From Cellulophaga sp. 20_2_10 (GTDB lineage Bacteria; Bacteroidota; Bacteroidia; Flavobacteriales; Flavobacteriaceae), in assembly GCF_023476645.1 (NCBI RefSeq), contig NZ_JAMCOJ010000001.1, positions 124,001 through 188,000 of the forward strand: a stretch of DNA of 64,000 nucleotides, read 5' to 3'. A model generated the notes under the pieces. The model did no database searches, was not told where the DNA came from, and was given only the letters and a program-made list of their open reading frames with translations. Below, in pieces: positions 55,075 through 63,676 of the stretch. Each line of letters begins with the position of its first letter. Position 1 is the stretch's first letter. The position numbers and the translations under genes are program-made.

Positions 55075-55638
55075 ATGCCAAGAGAAAAGCAATATAATGA
55101 AGCGGAAGTAATTGAAAGTGCTATGGGCGTATTCTGGCAGAATGGCTATAAAAGTACTTCTTTGCGAATGTTGTCTAAAGAAATGGGAATTAATCAATTT
55201 TCTATAAATGCTAGTTTTGGTAATAAGCAAAATCTGTTTTTAGAAAGTTTAAAATTGTACAGAACTAAGCTACAGCAATTATTAAAAACCTTTGAAGAGA
55301 ATTCTAATGGTATTGAGAGTATTAAGAACTTTTTTTATGCATTTGCAGAATTTTCAAACCAAAATGAGTACAAAAGAGGCTGTTTAATAATCAATACAAT
55401 GTCTGAATTTGGTCTTGAGGTAGATAAAGAAGTTGGTGCTCTTATTTCAAATTACGCAGAACAGTTAAAGGCTTTATTTAAGAAGAATCTTGAATTCAAT
55501 ACTACAAAAGATAACGACACTATAAAAAGACAATTAAATTACCTTGATTTGGCTATTGGAGGTTTAGGCTTAGCAACAAAAGTAAAAGACAATACAGCCA
55601 TAGAAGATTATATAGAAATGACATTTAATAACTTATAA
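55075..55638 (+). CDS. TetR/AcrR family repressor of the dehalogenase operon
   Basis: The N-terminal helix-turn-helix reads YKSTSLRMLSKEMGINQFSI with NASFGNKQNLF, typical TetR. The rest is the helical ligand/dimer domain with Cys in KRGCLIINTMSEFG (COG1309, TetR_C type). Sites on both sides match each other and likely bind it. The probable inducer is a compound handled by the dehalogenase operon. Start codon 21 bases after the palindrome. Confidence 0.9.
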   Translation: MPREKQYNEAEVIESAMGVFWQNGYKSTSLRMLSKEMGINQFSINASFGNKQNLFLESLKLYRTKLQQLLKTFEENSNGIESIKNFFYAFAEFSNQNEYKRGCLIINTMSEFGLEVDKEVGALISNYAEQLKALFKKNLEFNTTKDNDTIKRQLNYLDLAIGGLGLATKVKDNTAIEDYIEMTFNNL

Positions 55639-55657
55639 CATTTTTTTTACCTTAAAA

Positions 55658-55673
55658 CTAATCGATTGATTAG
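55658..55673. promoter_or_regulatory. TetR operator in front of the hydrolase operon
   Basis: CTAATCGATTGATTAG differs by one central base from a perfect palindrome and matches the centre of the 20-bp site at 55035. It lies 20 bases after the tetR stop and 19 bases before the hydrolase ATG. Confidence 0.7.
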
Positions 55674-55691
55674 AAACAAATAATAGAACAC

Positions 55692-56684
55692 ATGAAAACA
55701 AAGAACAACTTAGGAAAAACAGTACTACTTACATTAACAATTGTATTATTAATGGGAAACAATATGCAAGCACAAAAAAAGGAAGTGTATAACAAAGATG
55801 TTACCAACAAGAAAGAAAGACCATTTATAGTGGATAAGGGCGAGTATCCTTTTAAAAGTAATTGGTATGAAAAAGATGGCGTTTCTATGCATTATATAGA
55901 TGAAGGCGAAGGGATACCTATTGTATTAACTCACGGTAACCCAGATTGGTCTTTTTTAAATAGAAATATTATTAAAGAGCTTTCAGGTGAAGCTCGAGTA
56001 ATAGCGTACGATTTACCAGGATTTGGTTTTTCTGACACGCCAGAAAACTATGGTTTTACACCACAAGAGCATGTAGAATGGATTAGCGCACTTCTTTTTG
56101 AACATTTAAAGTTGGATAAATTTATTATCGTTGTTCAAGATTGGGGTGGACCTACAGGGCTATCCGTAGCTACAAGTAACCCAGATAAAGTTTTAGGAGT
56201 AGTTATCAGTAATACTTGGGCTTGGAAAGCAGAAGGAAAATTAGAAGGTTTCTCTATGTATATGAGAACACCAGAAATGGAAGCAAAGGTTATCGATAAC
56301 AATTATTTTGCAACCACATTAATGCAAAGCTCTATTAATAAAAAATCTAGTAGTACTAAAGCAATTACAGATGCCTATGCGATGCCTTTCCCAACCAAAG
56401 AATCTAGGATAGGAACGGCTGTTTTTCCACAACAAATTACATTGGCAGAAGATTGGTTAGTAGCGTTAGAAGGAAAACTAAATACTCTAGAAGAGAAACC
56501 TGTGGAATTTATTTTTGGATTAAAAGATGATGTAGCTGCTTCACAAGATATTCAAGATAAATGGCGCTCTATTTTTCCTAAAGCACCAGTACAATTGCTT
56601 CCTGAAGCAGGACATTTTACACAAGAAGACAGTCCTGAGAGTTTTGTGTTTTCATTGAGAAGAATTCTAAAAAATATAGAATAG
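55692..56684 (+). CDS. Secreted alpha/beta hydrolase of the haloalkane dehalogenase type
   Basis: A signal peptide (KTVLLTLTIVLLMGNNMQAQ) precedes the hydrolase. It has LTHGNPDWSF (oxyanion loop, Asn in HGNP), nucleophile Asp150 with Trp151 in VVQDWGGPTG, and a base His in PEAGHFTQED. Asp-Trp after the elbow is the dehalogenase-type pattern, where Trp stabilises the halide. Substrate unknown. It is the first gene of the 8-kb operon and the first of three related hydrolases in it. Confidence 0.8.
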   Translation: MKTKNNLGKTVLLTLTIVLLMGNNMQAQKKEVYNKDVTNKKERPFIVDKGEYPFKSNWYEKDGVSMHYIDEGEGIPIVLTHGNPDWSFLNRNIIKELSGEARVIAYDLPGFGFSDTPENYGFTPQEHVEWISALLFEHLKLDKFIIVVQDWGGPTGLSVATSNPDKVLGVVISNTWAWKAEGKLEGFSMYMRTPEMEAKVIDNNYFATTLMQSSINKKSSSTKAITDAYAMPFPTKESRIGTAVFPQQITLAEDWLVALEGKLNTLEEKPVEFIFGLKDDVAASQDIQDKWRSIFPKAPVQLLPEAGHFTQEDSPESFVFSLRRILKNIE

Positions 56685-56689
56685 ATTAA

Positions 56690-57016
56690 ATGGCTGCTTC
56701 TACTGATTATTTAGACTTTATTCTTGACCAATTATCAAATTGGAAAACGATAATCACAAAAAGAATGTTCGGTTGTGTCGGTCTTTATGCAGATGGTTTA
56801 ATGTTCGGTATAATCGCCAAAGAAACTATTTATTTTAAAGTAGACGACTCCAATAAAAACAAGTATTTAGAAGCTGGTTCAGAGACTTTAAAACTTTTTA
56901 AAAGTAACAGTGTGGTCGCTTCTTTTTATGAGGTTCCTATTGCTATTCTAGAAGACGCAGATCAATTTGTGGTTTGGGCTGAAACCTCTTTAGAGATTCA
57001 AAAAAGAAAAAAATAA
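56690..57016 (+). CDS. TfoX/Sxy N-terminal domain protein
   Basis: The 108-residue protein fits the TfoX N-terminal domain: KRMFGCVGLYADGLMFGII, ETIYFKVDDSNK and FYEVPIAILEDADQFVVWAE. In competence TfoX is a coregulator, but short members of this kind occur with many enzyme genes and their role is not known. It starts 5 bases after the hydrolase stop. Confidence 0.8.
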   Translation: MAASTDYLDFILDQLSNWKTIITKRMFGCVGLYADGLMFGIIAKETIYFKVDDSNKNKYLEAGSETLKLFKSNSVVASFYEVPIAILEDADQFVVWAETSLEIQKRKK

Positions 57017-57018
57017 GT

Positions 57019-57554
57019 ATGAAAGTAATTATAACAGGAACCACGGGTATGGTAGGACGAGGCGTTTTAATAGAATGTTTAGAATCTCCAAATATTGAAG
57101 AAGTATTGGTCATAAACCGAAGCTCTTTGCAAATGCAGCATCCAAAATTGAAAGAAGTAATTCATAAAGATTTCTTCAATTTTAGTTCCATTAAGGAAGA
57201 ATTAAAAGGGTATGATGCTTGTTTTCATTGCATGGGAGTTTCCTCAATTGGAAAGAAAGAGGAAGAATATCATCGTTTTACCTACGGAATAACGGAAGAA
57301 TTAGCTAAAACGCTTTATACTATAAATCCAGAAATGGTATTCAATTAATTCTTCCTTTGAAAGGCGCGAAATCCAAGACCGCGTGGGTAAATGCATTCTA
57401 TTTTATCGCTCGTCCGTTTTTTGGACTTTTAGAAAAAAAGAAAAATAACACCACAAGTGTCAACGTTGGTCTCGCTATGATTAATAGCGTTCTTTTTGGA
57501 ACAGACAACAAGCTTTTAGAAAATGAACTGGTTAATAAATTAGCAAAAAATTAA
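57019..57554 (+). pseudogene. NAD(P)-binding epimerase-like gene with internal deletion and frameshift
   Basis: The first part (MKVIITGTTGMVGRGVLIE, VLVINRSS, YDACFHCMGVSSIG) is a Rossmann-type NAD(P)-binding half ending at 57348. A second frame (57357-57554) gives KGAKSKTAWVNAFYFIARPF and LLENELVNKL, the C-terminal third. Compared with full-length epimerase-like proteins, about 50-60 residues between the two parts are gone and the frame is shifted. It starts 2 bases after the TfoX-like gene. Inactive unless a fragment has its own role. Confidence 0.7.
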
Positions 57555-57564
57555 ACCAATCAAA

Positions 57565-57954
57565 ATGAATAAAATATTTAAAACAATAGTTCTAATAGCT
57601 GGTATCTTAAACTTCCCAATAGGTATTATGATGATTGTACAAGCAATCTCTAGTAAAGCGGGCGAAGCTTTAATAACCAATTCGGTAGCAGGTGCTTTTA
57701 TAATCTTCGCGGGAGCATCACTAATATGGGCGATACAAGAAGTAAACACAAGAGCGTCCATAATCCTTTGGAATGGCTTTGTGCGCTTATTTAACGTATT
57801 TCTAGTATCCTATGCTACAACGGTTGGGGATGTGCCACAAGAAATGATATACACTACGGGAATGGATTTAGTATTAGCAATTGTCTTCATAATTGGTAGT
57901 GTAAAAGTTACTGGAATACCATTTTCAAAATTAATAGTAGGAAAAACAAATTAA
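57565..57954 (+). CDS. Four-helix membrane protein (129 aa)
   Basis: Hydrophobic helices lie at about residues 5-28, 40-60, 65-90 and 100-118; an acidic loop (ATTVGDVPQEM) lies between the third and fourth. No recognised family. It follows the epimerase remnant by 10 bases. Possible role in transport or tolerance of a hydrophobic compound, but this is only a guess. Confidence 0.6.
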   Translation: MNKIFKTIVLIAGILNFPIGIMMIVQAISSKAGEALITNSVAGAFIIFAGASLIWAIQEVNTRASIILWNGFVRLFNVFLVSYATTVGDVPQEMIYTTGMDLVLAIVFIIGSVKVTGIPFSKLIVGKTN

Positions 57955-57977
57955 TAAAAATTTAAAAATTAAATACG

Positions 57978-58719
57978 ATGAAAAATAATATAGAAGGAAA
58001 AGTAGTAGTAATTACAGGAGGAAGTAGTGGATTAGGAGAAGCTACAGCACGTTATTTAGCAGAAAAAGGAGCCAAAATAGTTTTTAGGTGCTCGTAGACT
58101 AAATAAATTAGAAGTAATTGCTGATGAAATAAGAAAAAGCGGAGGAGCAATTGAAGTTTTAAAAACAGACGTTACCAAAGCTAATGATGTAAAAGCATTA
58201 GTAAAAAAGGCGATTGACAGTTTTGGTAAAATAGATGTAATGATAAATAATGCAGGCATTATGCCATTAGCACCATTAGCTGCACTTAAAGTTGACGAAT
58301 GGGACAGCATGATTGACGTAAATATCAAAGGAGTATTATACGGAATTGCTGCAGCATTACCAGAATTTCAGAAACAAAAATCAGGTCATTTTATAAATCT
58401 TGCTTCCGTAGCCGGATTAAATGTGAGCCCAGGTGGAGCCGTATATAGTGGGACTAAATTTGCCGTAAGAGCGATTAGTGAAGGCTTACGAAAAGAAGTA
58501 GGTAAGGACATTAGAACCACCATACTTACACCAGGTCTTATAGATTCTGAATTACAACTAGGAAGCTCAGACGAGGCTACTTCTCAGTTTGTTCAACAAG
58601 TATATAAAGATGCAATTCCTGCAATTTCTATTGCTAAAGCTGTCGCTTATGCTATTGAGCAACCTGATGATGTAGATATTAATGAGTTGGTAATTCGTCC
58701 TACAGTACAGGAATTTTAA
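57978..58719 (+). pseudogene. SDR family oxidoreductase, frameshifted
   Basis: The first 38 codons ([20 protein letters not shown], TGxxxGxG) are followed by FRCS and a stop. Dropping one T from the run 58081-58085 continues with [22 protein letters not shown], the catalytic Tyr/Lys in YSGTKFAV, and the rest of a 246-residue short-chain dehydrogenase. One extra base is the only defect. It is either a recent loss or a sequence error. SDRs of this type oxidise or reduce alcohols and ketones with NAD(P). Confidence 0.8.
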
Positions 58720-58737
58720 ACTAATAAAGGAAAAATT

Positions 58738-59805
58738 ATGAAAAAAATTGTAACTAATTTATACAAAACTAATTTGCGAACATCTATGTTGAAACTTATT
58801 CAAAAAGCTCCAGTTATCTTAGCAGCTACCCTGATAATGGGCTCGACAACATTTATAAGTGCTCAAGAACTAAACCCATACGAAGGATACAAAATCCCTC
58901 CGCTTGAGATTTCTGCGAAAAATAAATATGAATATAATTATCTGGATATTTTTGGTTCAAAAATGGCATATATCGATGAAGGAAAAGGTGATCCGATTCT
59001 TTTCATTCATGGTACCCCGATGTCTTCTTATGTCTGGCGTAATATTATGCCACACGTTGAAAATCAAGGACGCATAATCGCGCCGGATTTAATCGGTATG
59101 GGTAAATCAGACAAGCCTGATCTAAAATATACTTTTGATGATCAGTACAAATACCTCGATGCTTTTATAAAAAAAATGAACTTAAAGAATATCACGCTTG
59201 TTGTACATGACTGGGGATCTGGTTTAGGTCTTCATTATGCACACCTAAATCCAGATAATATCAAAGGTATTGTTACTATGGATGCCGTGCTTGCACCAAT
59301 GCAGCCTGCGGAAAGCTATGATTCTATGTCAAAAGTAATGGGAGACTACTTTCGTATGATCCAAACGACGGAAGAAGGTAAGAAATTTCTGTTAGATGAC
59401 AATATGGTTGTAGAATATGAAATCCCTGCAATGATTGATAGACCGCTTAAAAAAGAAATTCACGATGTTTATCGTGAACCCTACAAGACAATTGAATCAC
59501 GTACCGCTGTAATGCAATGGCCACTAGAAGTACCTGTTGGTGGTAAACCGGCAACAACGGCTAAATATATCTCTGAGTACAATGCTTGGTTAGAGAAAAC
59601 AGATACTCCTTGGTTATTCCTCTACGCGACCCCTGGAATAATGAGTACGCCTGCAGTCGCTGACTACTGGACAGAGCGTGCTCAGAATATAGAAACTGTA
59701 TACATTGGTAATGGCTTACACTTTGTTCAGGAAGACCATCCCTTTGCGATTGGGCGAGCTATTTCTGATTGGTACCGTCGTTTGAATGCCTCGAAATCGA
59801 AGTAA
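58738..59805 (+). CDS. Secreted haloalkane dehalogenase-like hydrolase with Thr in the oxyanion loop
   Basis: A signal peptide ends at SAQ (residues 41-43). The hydrolase has FIHGTPMSSYVWRNI, nucleophile Asp158 and halide-binding Trp159 in VVHDWGSGLG, a candidate acid Asp182 in VTMDAVL, and base His328 in GNGLHFVQED. In LinB-type dehalogenases the loop reads HGNP and the Asn helps hold the halide; here it is HGTP with Thr93. The enzyme may still act but with changed substrate or product handling. Base composition in the gene is slightly richer in G/C than its neighbours. Confidence 0.78.
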   Translation: MKKIVTNLYKTNLRTSMLKLIQKAPVILAATLIMGSTTFISAQELNPYEGYKIPPLEISAKNKYEYNYLDIFGSKMAYIDEGKGDPILFIHGTPMSSYVWRNIMPHVENQGRIIAPDLIGMGKSDKPDLKYTFDDQYKYLDAFIKKMNLKNITLVVHDWGSGLGLHYAHLNPDNIKGIVTMDAVLAPMQPAESYDSMSKVMGDYFRMIQTTEEGKKFLLDDNMVVEYEIPAMIDRPLKKEIHDVYREPYKTIESRTAVMQWPLEVPVGGKPATTAKYISEYNAWLEKTDTPWLFLYATPGIMSTPAVADYWTERAQNIETVYIGNGLHFVQEDHPFAIGRAISDWYRRLNASKSK

Positions 59806-59825
59806 ATAAAATAAAGAAAAAAAGA

Positions 59826-60461
59826 ATGAAAAAAACATTAGTTATAGGAGCAAGTGGGCAAATAGGAAAAATGCTTGTTGAAAAATTGCTCAAAGAAGAA
59901 AATCCTGTAGTTGCCTTGGTTCGTAATGAACAGAAAGGGCAAGAACTTAAAAAACTAGGTGCAGAAATTGTAGTTGGAGACCTTGAAAATGATTTTGAAC
60001 ACGCTTTTAAAGATTGCGATAAAGTAGTATTTAGTGCTGGTTCTGGAGGTAATACAGGTTACGATAAAACACTTTTAATAGATCTATGGGCTGCCAAAAA
60101 GGCTGTTGATTATGCTATAAAAAATGATATACAGCATTTTATTATGGTAAGTGGTCTGGGTGCTGGTGATCCTAACGAGTTTGTATCTGACTTAAAACCA
60201 TATTTAGTAGCGAAGTATTTTGCCGATTATTATTTATTAGAAAGTGGTTTAGCGTATACGATTTTACAACCTGGTAGTTTAATCAATGAAAAAGCAACGG
60301 GTTTAATTAGAACTACAAGATCTGAAATTTTTAAAGAGTTAGTCATTCCAAGAGAAGATGTCGCTAATGTAATTGCGTATTGTCTAGAAAATAACTCTAC
60401 AAAAGGCAAAACAGTTGAGCTATATAGCGGAAAAGAGTCTATTAGAGAATCTCTAAGTTAA
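59826..60461 (+). CDS. NAD(P)H-binding atypical SDR (NmrA/HSCARG-like)
   Basis: ATG 59826 begins TLVIGASGQIGKMLVEKLL, a GxxGxxG dinucleotide site. KKLGAEIVVGDLE, DKVVFSAGSGG and AYTILQPGSLIN follow, typical of atypical short-chain dehydrogenases that lack the Tyr-Lys pair and bind NAD(P)H as a sensor or reductase. Starts 20 bases after the dehalogenase. Role in the operon unknown. Confidence 0.8.
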   Translation: MKKTLVIGASGQIGKMLVEKLLKEENPVVALVRNEQKGQELKKLGAEIVVGDLENDFEHAFKDCDKVVFSAGSGGNTGYDKTLLIDLWAAKKAVDYAIKNDIQHFIMVSGLGAGDPNEFVSDLKPYLVAKYFADYYLLESGLAYTILQPGSLINEKATGLIRTTRSEIFKELVIPREDVANVIAYCLENNSTKGKTVELYSGKESIRESLS

Positions 60462-60529
60462 TGAACTAGTATTTCCTTGGGTACAAAACAAGAGTTTAGT
60501 ACCTGTGGAATTCATAAAAAAATACAATA

Positions 60530-60973
60530 ATGGAAAATACATTAGAACAAAGAATTCAAAAATTAGAAGATTTAGAAGCTATAAGAACACTACAGGCTAC
60601 CTACGGTCATTATGTAGATAAAGGTTGGAATGGAAAGGAAATGTATATTGAGAAGCTTACTGACATCTTTACCGAAGATGCTTTATGGGAAGCCCCAGGA
60701 GCTGGAGTGCTAGCTAATGGACACAAAGAAATAATGGAATCCTTTACATCTTTTGATGCAGAAAATAAATTTTTCATTCATAGTTTTACGAATCCCATTA
60801 TTGAAATTAATGAAGATAAAGCTACTGCAAAATGGATTCTTTTTTCTCCAGCTATTGATGGTGAAAAAGTAATTTGTATGCTTGCTAGTTATGATAATGA
60901 TTATGTTAGAACAAAAAATGGTTGGCGTATTAAAAGTTTAAGACTTAACTTGGCTAATGTACTTGGAGCTTAA
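60530..60973 (+). CDS. NTF2/SnoaL-like protein (147 aa)
   Basis: Helix ALEAIRTLQATYGHYVDKGWNG (split in the text of the protein), DIFTEDALWEAPGAGVLANG and the sheet ATAKWILFSPAI, WRIKSLRLNLANV fit the SnoaL_4/NTF2-like fold. Such proteins dehydrate, isomerise or bind small organic acids. It lies 68 bases after the SDR gene. Confidence 0.75.
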   Translation: MENTLEQRIQKLEDLEAIRTLQATYGHYVDKGWNGKEMYIEKLTDIFTEDALWEAPGAGVLANGHKEIMESFTSFDAENKFFIHSFTNPIIEINEDKATAKWILFSPAIDGEKVICMLASYDNDYVRTKNGWRIKSLRLNLANVLGA

Positions 60974-61001
60974 TAATAAGAACTAATAATAATAAAAAAT
61001 T

Positions 61002-61997
61002 ATGACTCAAAATAAAACAATACACCTTAATAAAGTACTTGAAGAACATGCTCAAGATATGACAAATAAGGTGGTTGCCATTACAGGCACAACAAGTGGT
61101 ACCGGATTTGTATTCGCAAGAGAAGTTGCTAAAAAAGGGGCTACAGTCCTATTGCTTAATCGTACAAGTGCAAGATCAGAAAATTCGTATAAGCAGTTAA
61201 CCGAAGCAGTTCCAAACGGTAAATTTGAAGCTATAGCTTGCGATTTACAAGATTTAGAAAGTGTAAAAAAAGCAGCAGAAAAAATTAAATCGGAATATAA
61301 TGTTCTTGATGTTTTAGTCAATAATGCAGGCATTATGGCTGTAAAAGATGAAGCGACTAAAGATGGGTATGATGTTCAGATGCAAACAAATGCCATATCA
61401 CACTTTCTTTTAACCAAAGAATTATACCCTTTGCTTAAAAACAGTAGTGAAGCTAGAGTCATAAACCAAACGTCGTTATCTAGATTAGGTGGACCTTTAA
61501 AATCTGCCTATTTTGAGAAAAATGGAGGTAATTTAGGAGGTAATGGCACAGTAGAAGAAACGGCTAATTTTCAAGGTGCTAGATGGGAGCGTTATCACCA
61601 AACTAAATTGGCAAACGCAACTTTTACTTATGGTTTAAAAAAGAAACTTTCAGAAGCTAACGTTAAAAATATTATTTCATTATTAGCGCATCCTGGAGTA
61701 GCAATAACCAACCTTCAATCAACTTCATCTAAAACAGGTGGAATGGATGTTAACGGAGGAGTTATGAGCCAAGCACAGTCTGCTGAAGATGGTGCGGCTG
61801 GAATTATTAGAGCGGCTATGGACAAAGAAGCGAAATCTGGTGATTTTTATGGACCAACTGAAGGTGTAAGTGGTTTTCCTAATTTGTTAGAACCAGAAGA
61901 ACTACTTTTTGACGCATCTAATGTAGCTATCAATTGGAATGGTTGTGAAAAAGCTGTTGGTGAATATAAAATCACAAACGGTTGGTCATTTCTTTAA
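61002..61997 (+). CDS. Short-chain dehydrogenase (retinol dehydrogenase/WWOX-like)
   Basis: TGTTSGTG (residues 28-35), DLQDLESV, NNAGIM, a catalytic Ser near 158-160, and Tyr198/Lys202 in RYHQTKLANA make a complete SDR active site. The layout of the C-terminal half (HPGVAITN, GDFYGPTEGVSG) matches the long SDR group similar to retinol dehydrogenases. It would oxidise or reduce an alcohol or ketone with NAD(P). Starts 28 bases after the NTF2-like gene. Confidence 0.82.
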   Translation: MTQNKTIHLNKVLEEHAQDMTNKVVAITGTTSGTGFVFAREVAKKGATVLLLNRTSARSENSYKQLTEAVPNGKFEAIACDLQDLESVKKAAEKIKSEYNVLDVLVNNAGIMAVKDEATKDGYDVQMQTNAISHFLLTKELYPLLKNSSEARVINQTSLSRLGGPLKSAYFEKNGGNLGGNGTVEETANFQGARWERYHQTKLANATFTYGLKKKLSEANVKNIISLLAHPGVAITNLQSTSSKTGGMDVNGGVMSQAQSAEDGAAGIIRAAMDKEAKSGDFYGPTEGVSGFPNLLEPEELLFDASNVAINWNGCEKAVGEYKITNGWSFL

Positions 61998-62044
61998 ATC
62001 TAAATTAGGGAAAGAAGCCATCACTATTAGAGTTATTAAATAAT

Positions 62045-62743
62045 ATGCAAAACTATCTTCAAGAAATAGAAACAATCACTTCTAAAGCAGGTGAAACAGT
62101 TCCTTTACAAAGGAAAGCTTTTAATGCTGGCTTTAGTTTTAGCCTTTTAACTTTTAGTGAACAACTAGAGATATGGAATTATATCTGGACGAACACAAAA
62201 GTGTATAGAGCAGAAATGTTTTGTTTGTATTTCTTGGAGGAGCATATTAAAAACAAAGAAGAAATGCTGACCACTTGGTCAACGATTAGAGTATGGCAAG
62301 ACAAAATTAATCGTTGGGAAACAAGTGATAGTATTTCAAAAATATATGCGCAATTAGTAGAATATGATGCAGCACTAATTTTGCCAACGTATAAAAAATG
62401 GAATACTTCTAAAAACCCATGGCATAGAAGGCAAAGTATAGTAGGTTTACTTTATTATAGCGCACATAGAAAGCACTATTTACCTTTTCAGGTACTTATA
62501 GATTTGGTAGCACCTTTAATTTCTGACAAAGCGTATTATGTAGAGAAAGGAGTAGGTTGGACGCTTAGAGAAATAGGAAATATATACCCTAAAGAGCAGG
62601 AAGCATTTCTATTTAAAAATGCAACTAAAATTTGTGCTTATGGATATAGTGCAGGTACAGAAAAATGGGATAAAACAAAACGAGAAAAACTGAAGGAAAT
62701 TAGAAAAGTGGGAAGAGTTTTAAACCGCAAAAGTTCAATTTAA
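62045..62743 (+). CDS. AlkD-like DNA alkylation repair protein
   Basis: The HEAT-like repeats and motifs fit the AlkD family: LEIWNYIWTNTKVYRAEMFCL, RVWQDKINRWETSDSISKIY (Trp and Asp used by AlkD to handle alkylated bases), NPWHRRQSIVGLLYYSAH and EKGVGWTLREIGNIYP. AlkD removes N3- and N7-alkylpurines. Its place inside a dehalogenase operon suggests it protects DNA from alkylating compounds or intermediates. Intact, 232 residues. Confidence 0.8.
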   Translation: MQNYLQEIETITSKAGETVPLQRKAFNAGFSFSLLTFSEQLEIWNYIWTNTKVYRAEMFCLYFLEEHIKNKEEMLTTWSTIRVWQDKINRWETSDSISKIYAQLVEYDAALILPTYKKWNTSKNPWHRRQSIVGLLYYSAHRKHYLPFQVLIDLVAPLISDKAYYVEKGVGWTLREIGNIYPKEQEAFLFKNATKICAYGYSAGTEKWDKTKREKLKEIRKVGRVLNRKSSI

Positions 62744-62764
62744 AAATTTAAAAAGTAAAAAAAT

Positions 62765-63667
62765 ATGACAAACAAAAAACAGATATCAGCAGCGTTTCCT
62801 TTTGAGTCTAAATTTCAAGAAGTATTAGATTCTAAAATGCATTATGTAGATGAAGGAGATAAAAATTCAGAACATACTTTTTTACTAATACACGGTAATC
62901 CTACATCCAGTTATTTATGGCGTAATATTATTCCGTATGTAAGTCCGTTAGGTCGTGTAGTTGTTCCAGATCTTATTGGAATGGGCAAATCTGACAAGCC
63001 AGATATAGACTACACATTAAAAGATCACATTGCTTATTTAGATGCATTTGTTGAAAAGTTAGGGCTAAAAAACGTCATCCTTGTAATACAAGATTGGGGT
63101 TCTGGTTTAGGTTTCAATTATGCCAATCAGCATAGAGAAAATGTAAAAGCGATTGTGTTTTTTGAAGCTATGGTTCAAGTTTCTTATTGGAAAAATACAA
63201 CTAAAGAGACCGAAACTCTATTCAAAAAATTCCGTGACCCTGTAGAAGGACATGAAATGATTGTTAAAAACAACTTCTTTATTGAAGCTATGCTACCTAT
63301 GATGGCAGGCAGAGAATTAACTAAAGAAGAAATGGACCATTACCGAGCTCCTTATTTGGAAGAAAAGAGTCGTAAACCACTGTTTATGTGGCCAGGTCAA
63401 ATTTCGTTTGATGGTGTTCCAAAATTCACTACAGATATAGTTAATTCATATAATGAATACCACAAAAATTCAGACGTTCCTAAGTTGCTCTTTTATGCAG
63501 AACCAGGACTCATAATTAACCGAAAATTAGGTGAGCATATAGCTGAAACTTGGAAAAATGTTACTGCAGTAGATTTAGGTGAAGGAAAGCATTATCTACA
63601 AGAATCACATCCACACGAAATTGGGGAAGGTATTGTAGATTGGTATAAAAAAACATTAAATAAATAA
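62765..63667 (+). CDS. Haloalkane dehalogenase
   Basis: No signal peptide, so cytosolic. IHGNPTSSYLWRNI (Asn45), nucleophile Asp110 and halide-binding Trp111 in IQDWGSGLGF, acid Glu134 in FFEA, and base His276 in GKHYLQESHP match the HLD-II (LinB/DhaA) pattern exactly, including the two halide-holding residues. It should turn alkyl halides into alcohols plus halide. The alcohol could then pass to the SDR enzymes of the operon. Length 300 is usual. Confidence 0.88.
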   Translation: MTNKKQISAAFPFESKFQEVLDSKMHYVDEGDKNSEHTFLLIHGNPTSSYLWRNIIPYVSPLGRVVVPDLIGMGKSDKPDIDYTLKDHIAYLDAFVEKLGLKNVILVIQDWGSGLGFNYANQHRENVKAIVFFEAMVQVSYWKNTTKETETLFKKFRDPVEGHEMIVKNNFFIEAMLPMMAGRELTKEEMDHYRAPYLEEKSRKPLFMWPGQISFDGVPKFTTDIVNSYNEYHKNSDVPKLLFYAEPGLIINRKLGEHIAETWKNVTAVDLGEGKHYLQESHPHEIGEGIVDWYKKTLNK

Positions 63668-63676
63668 AAGATAAAA

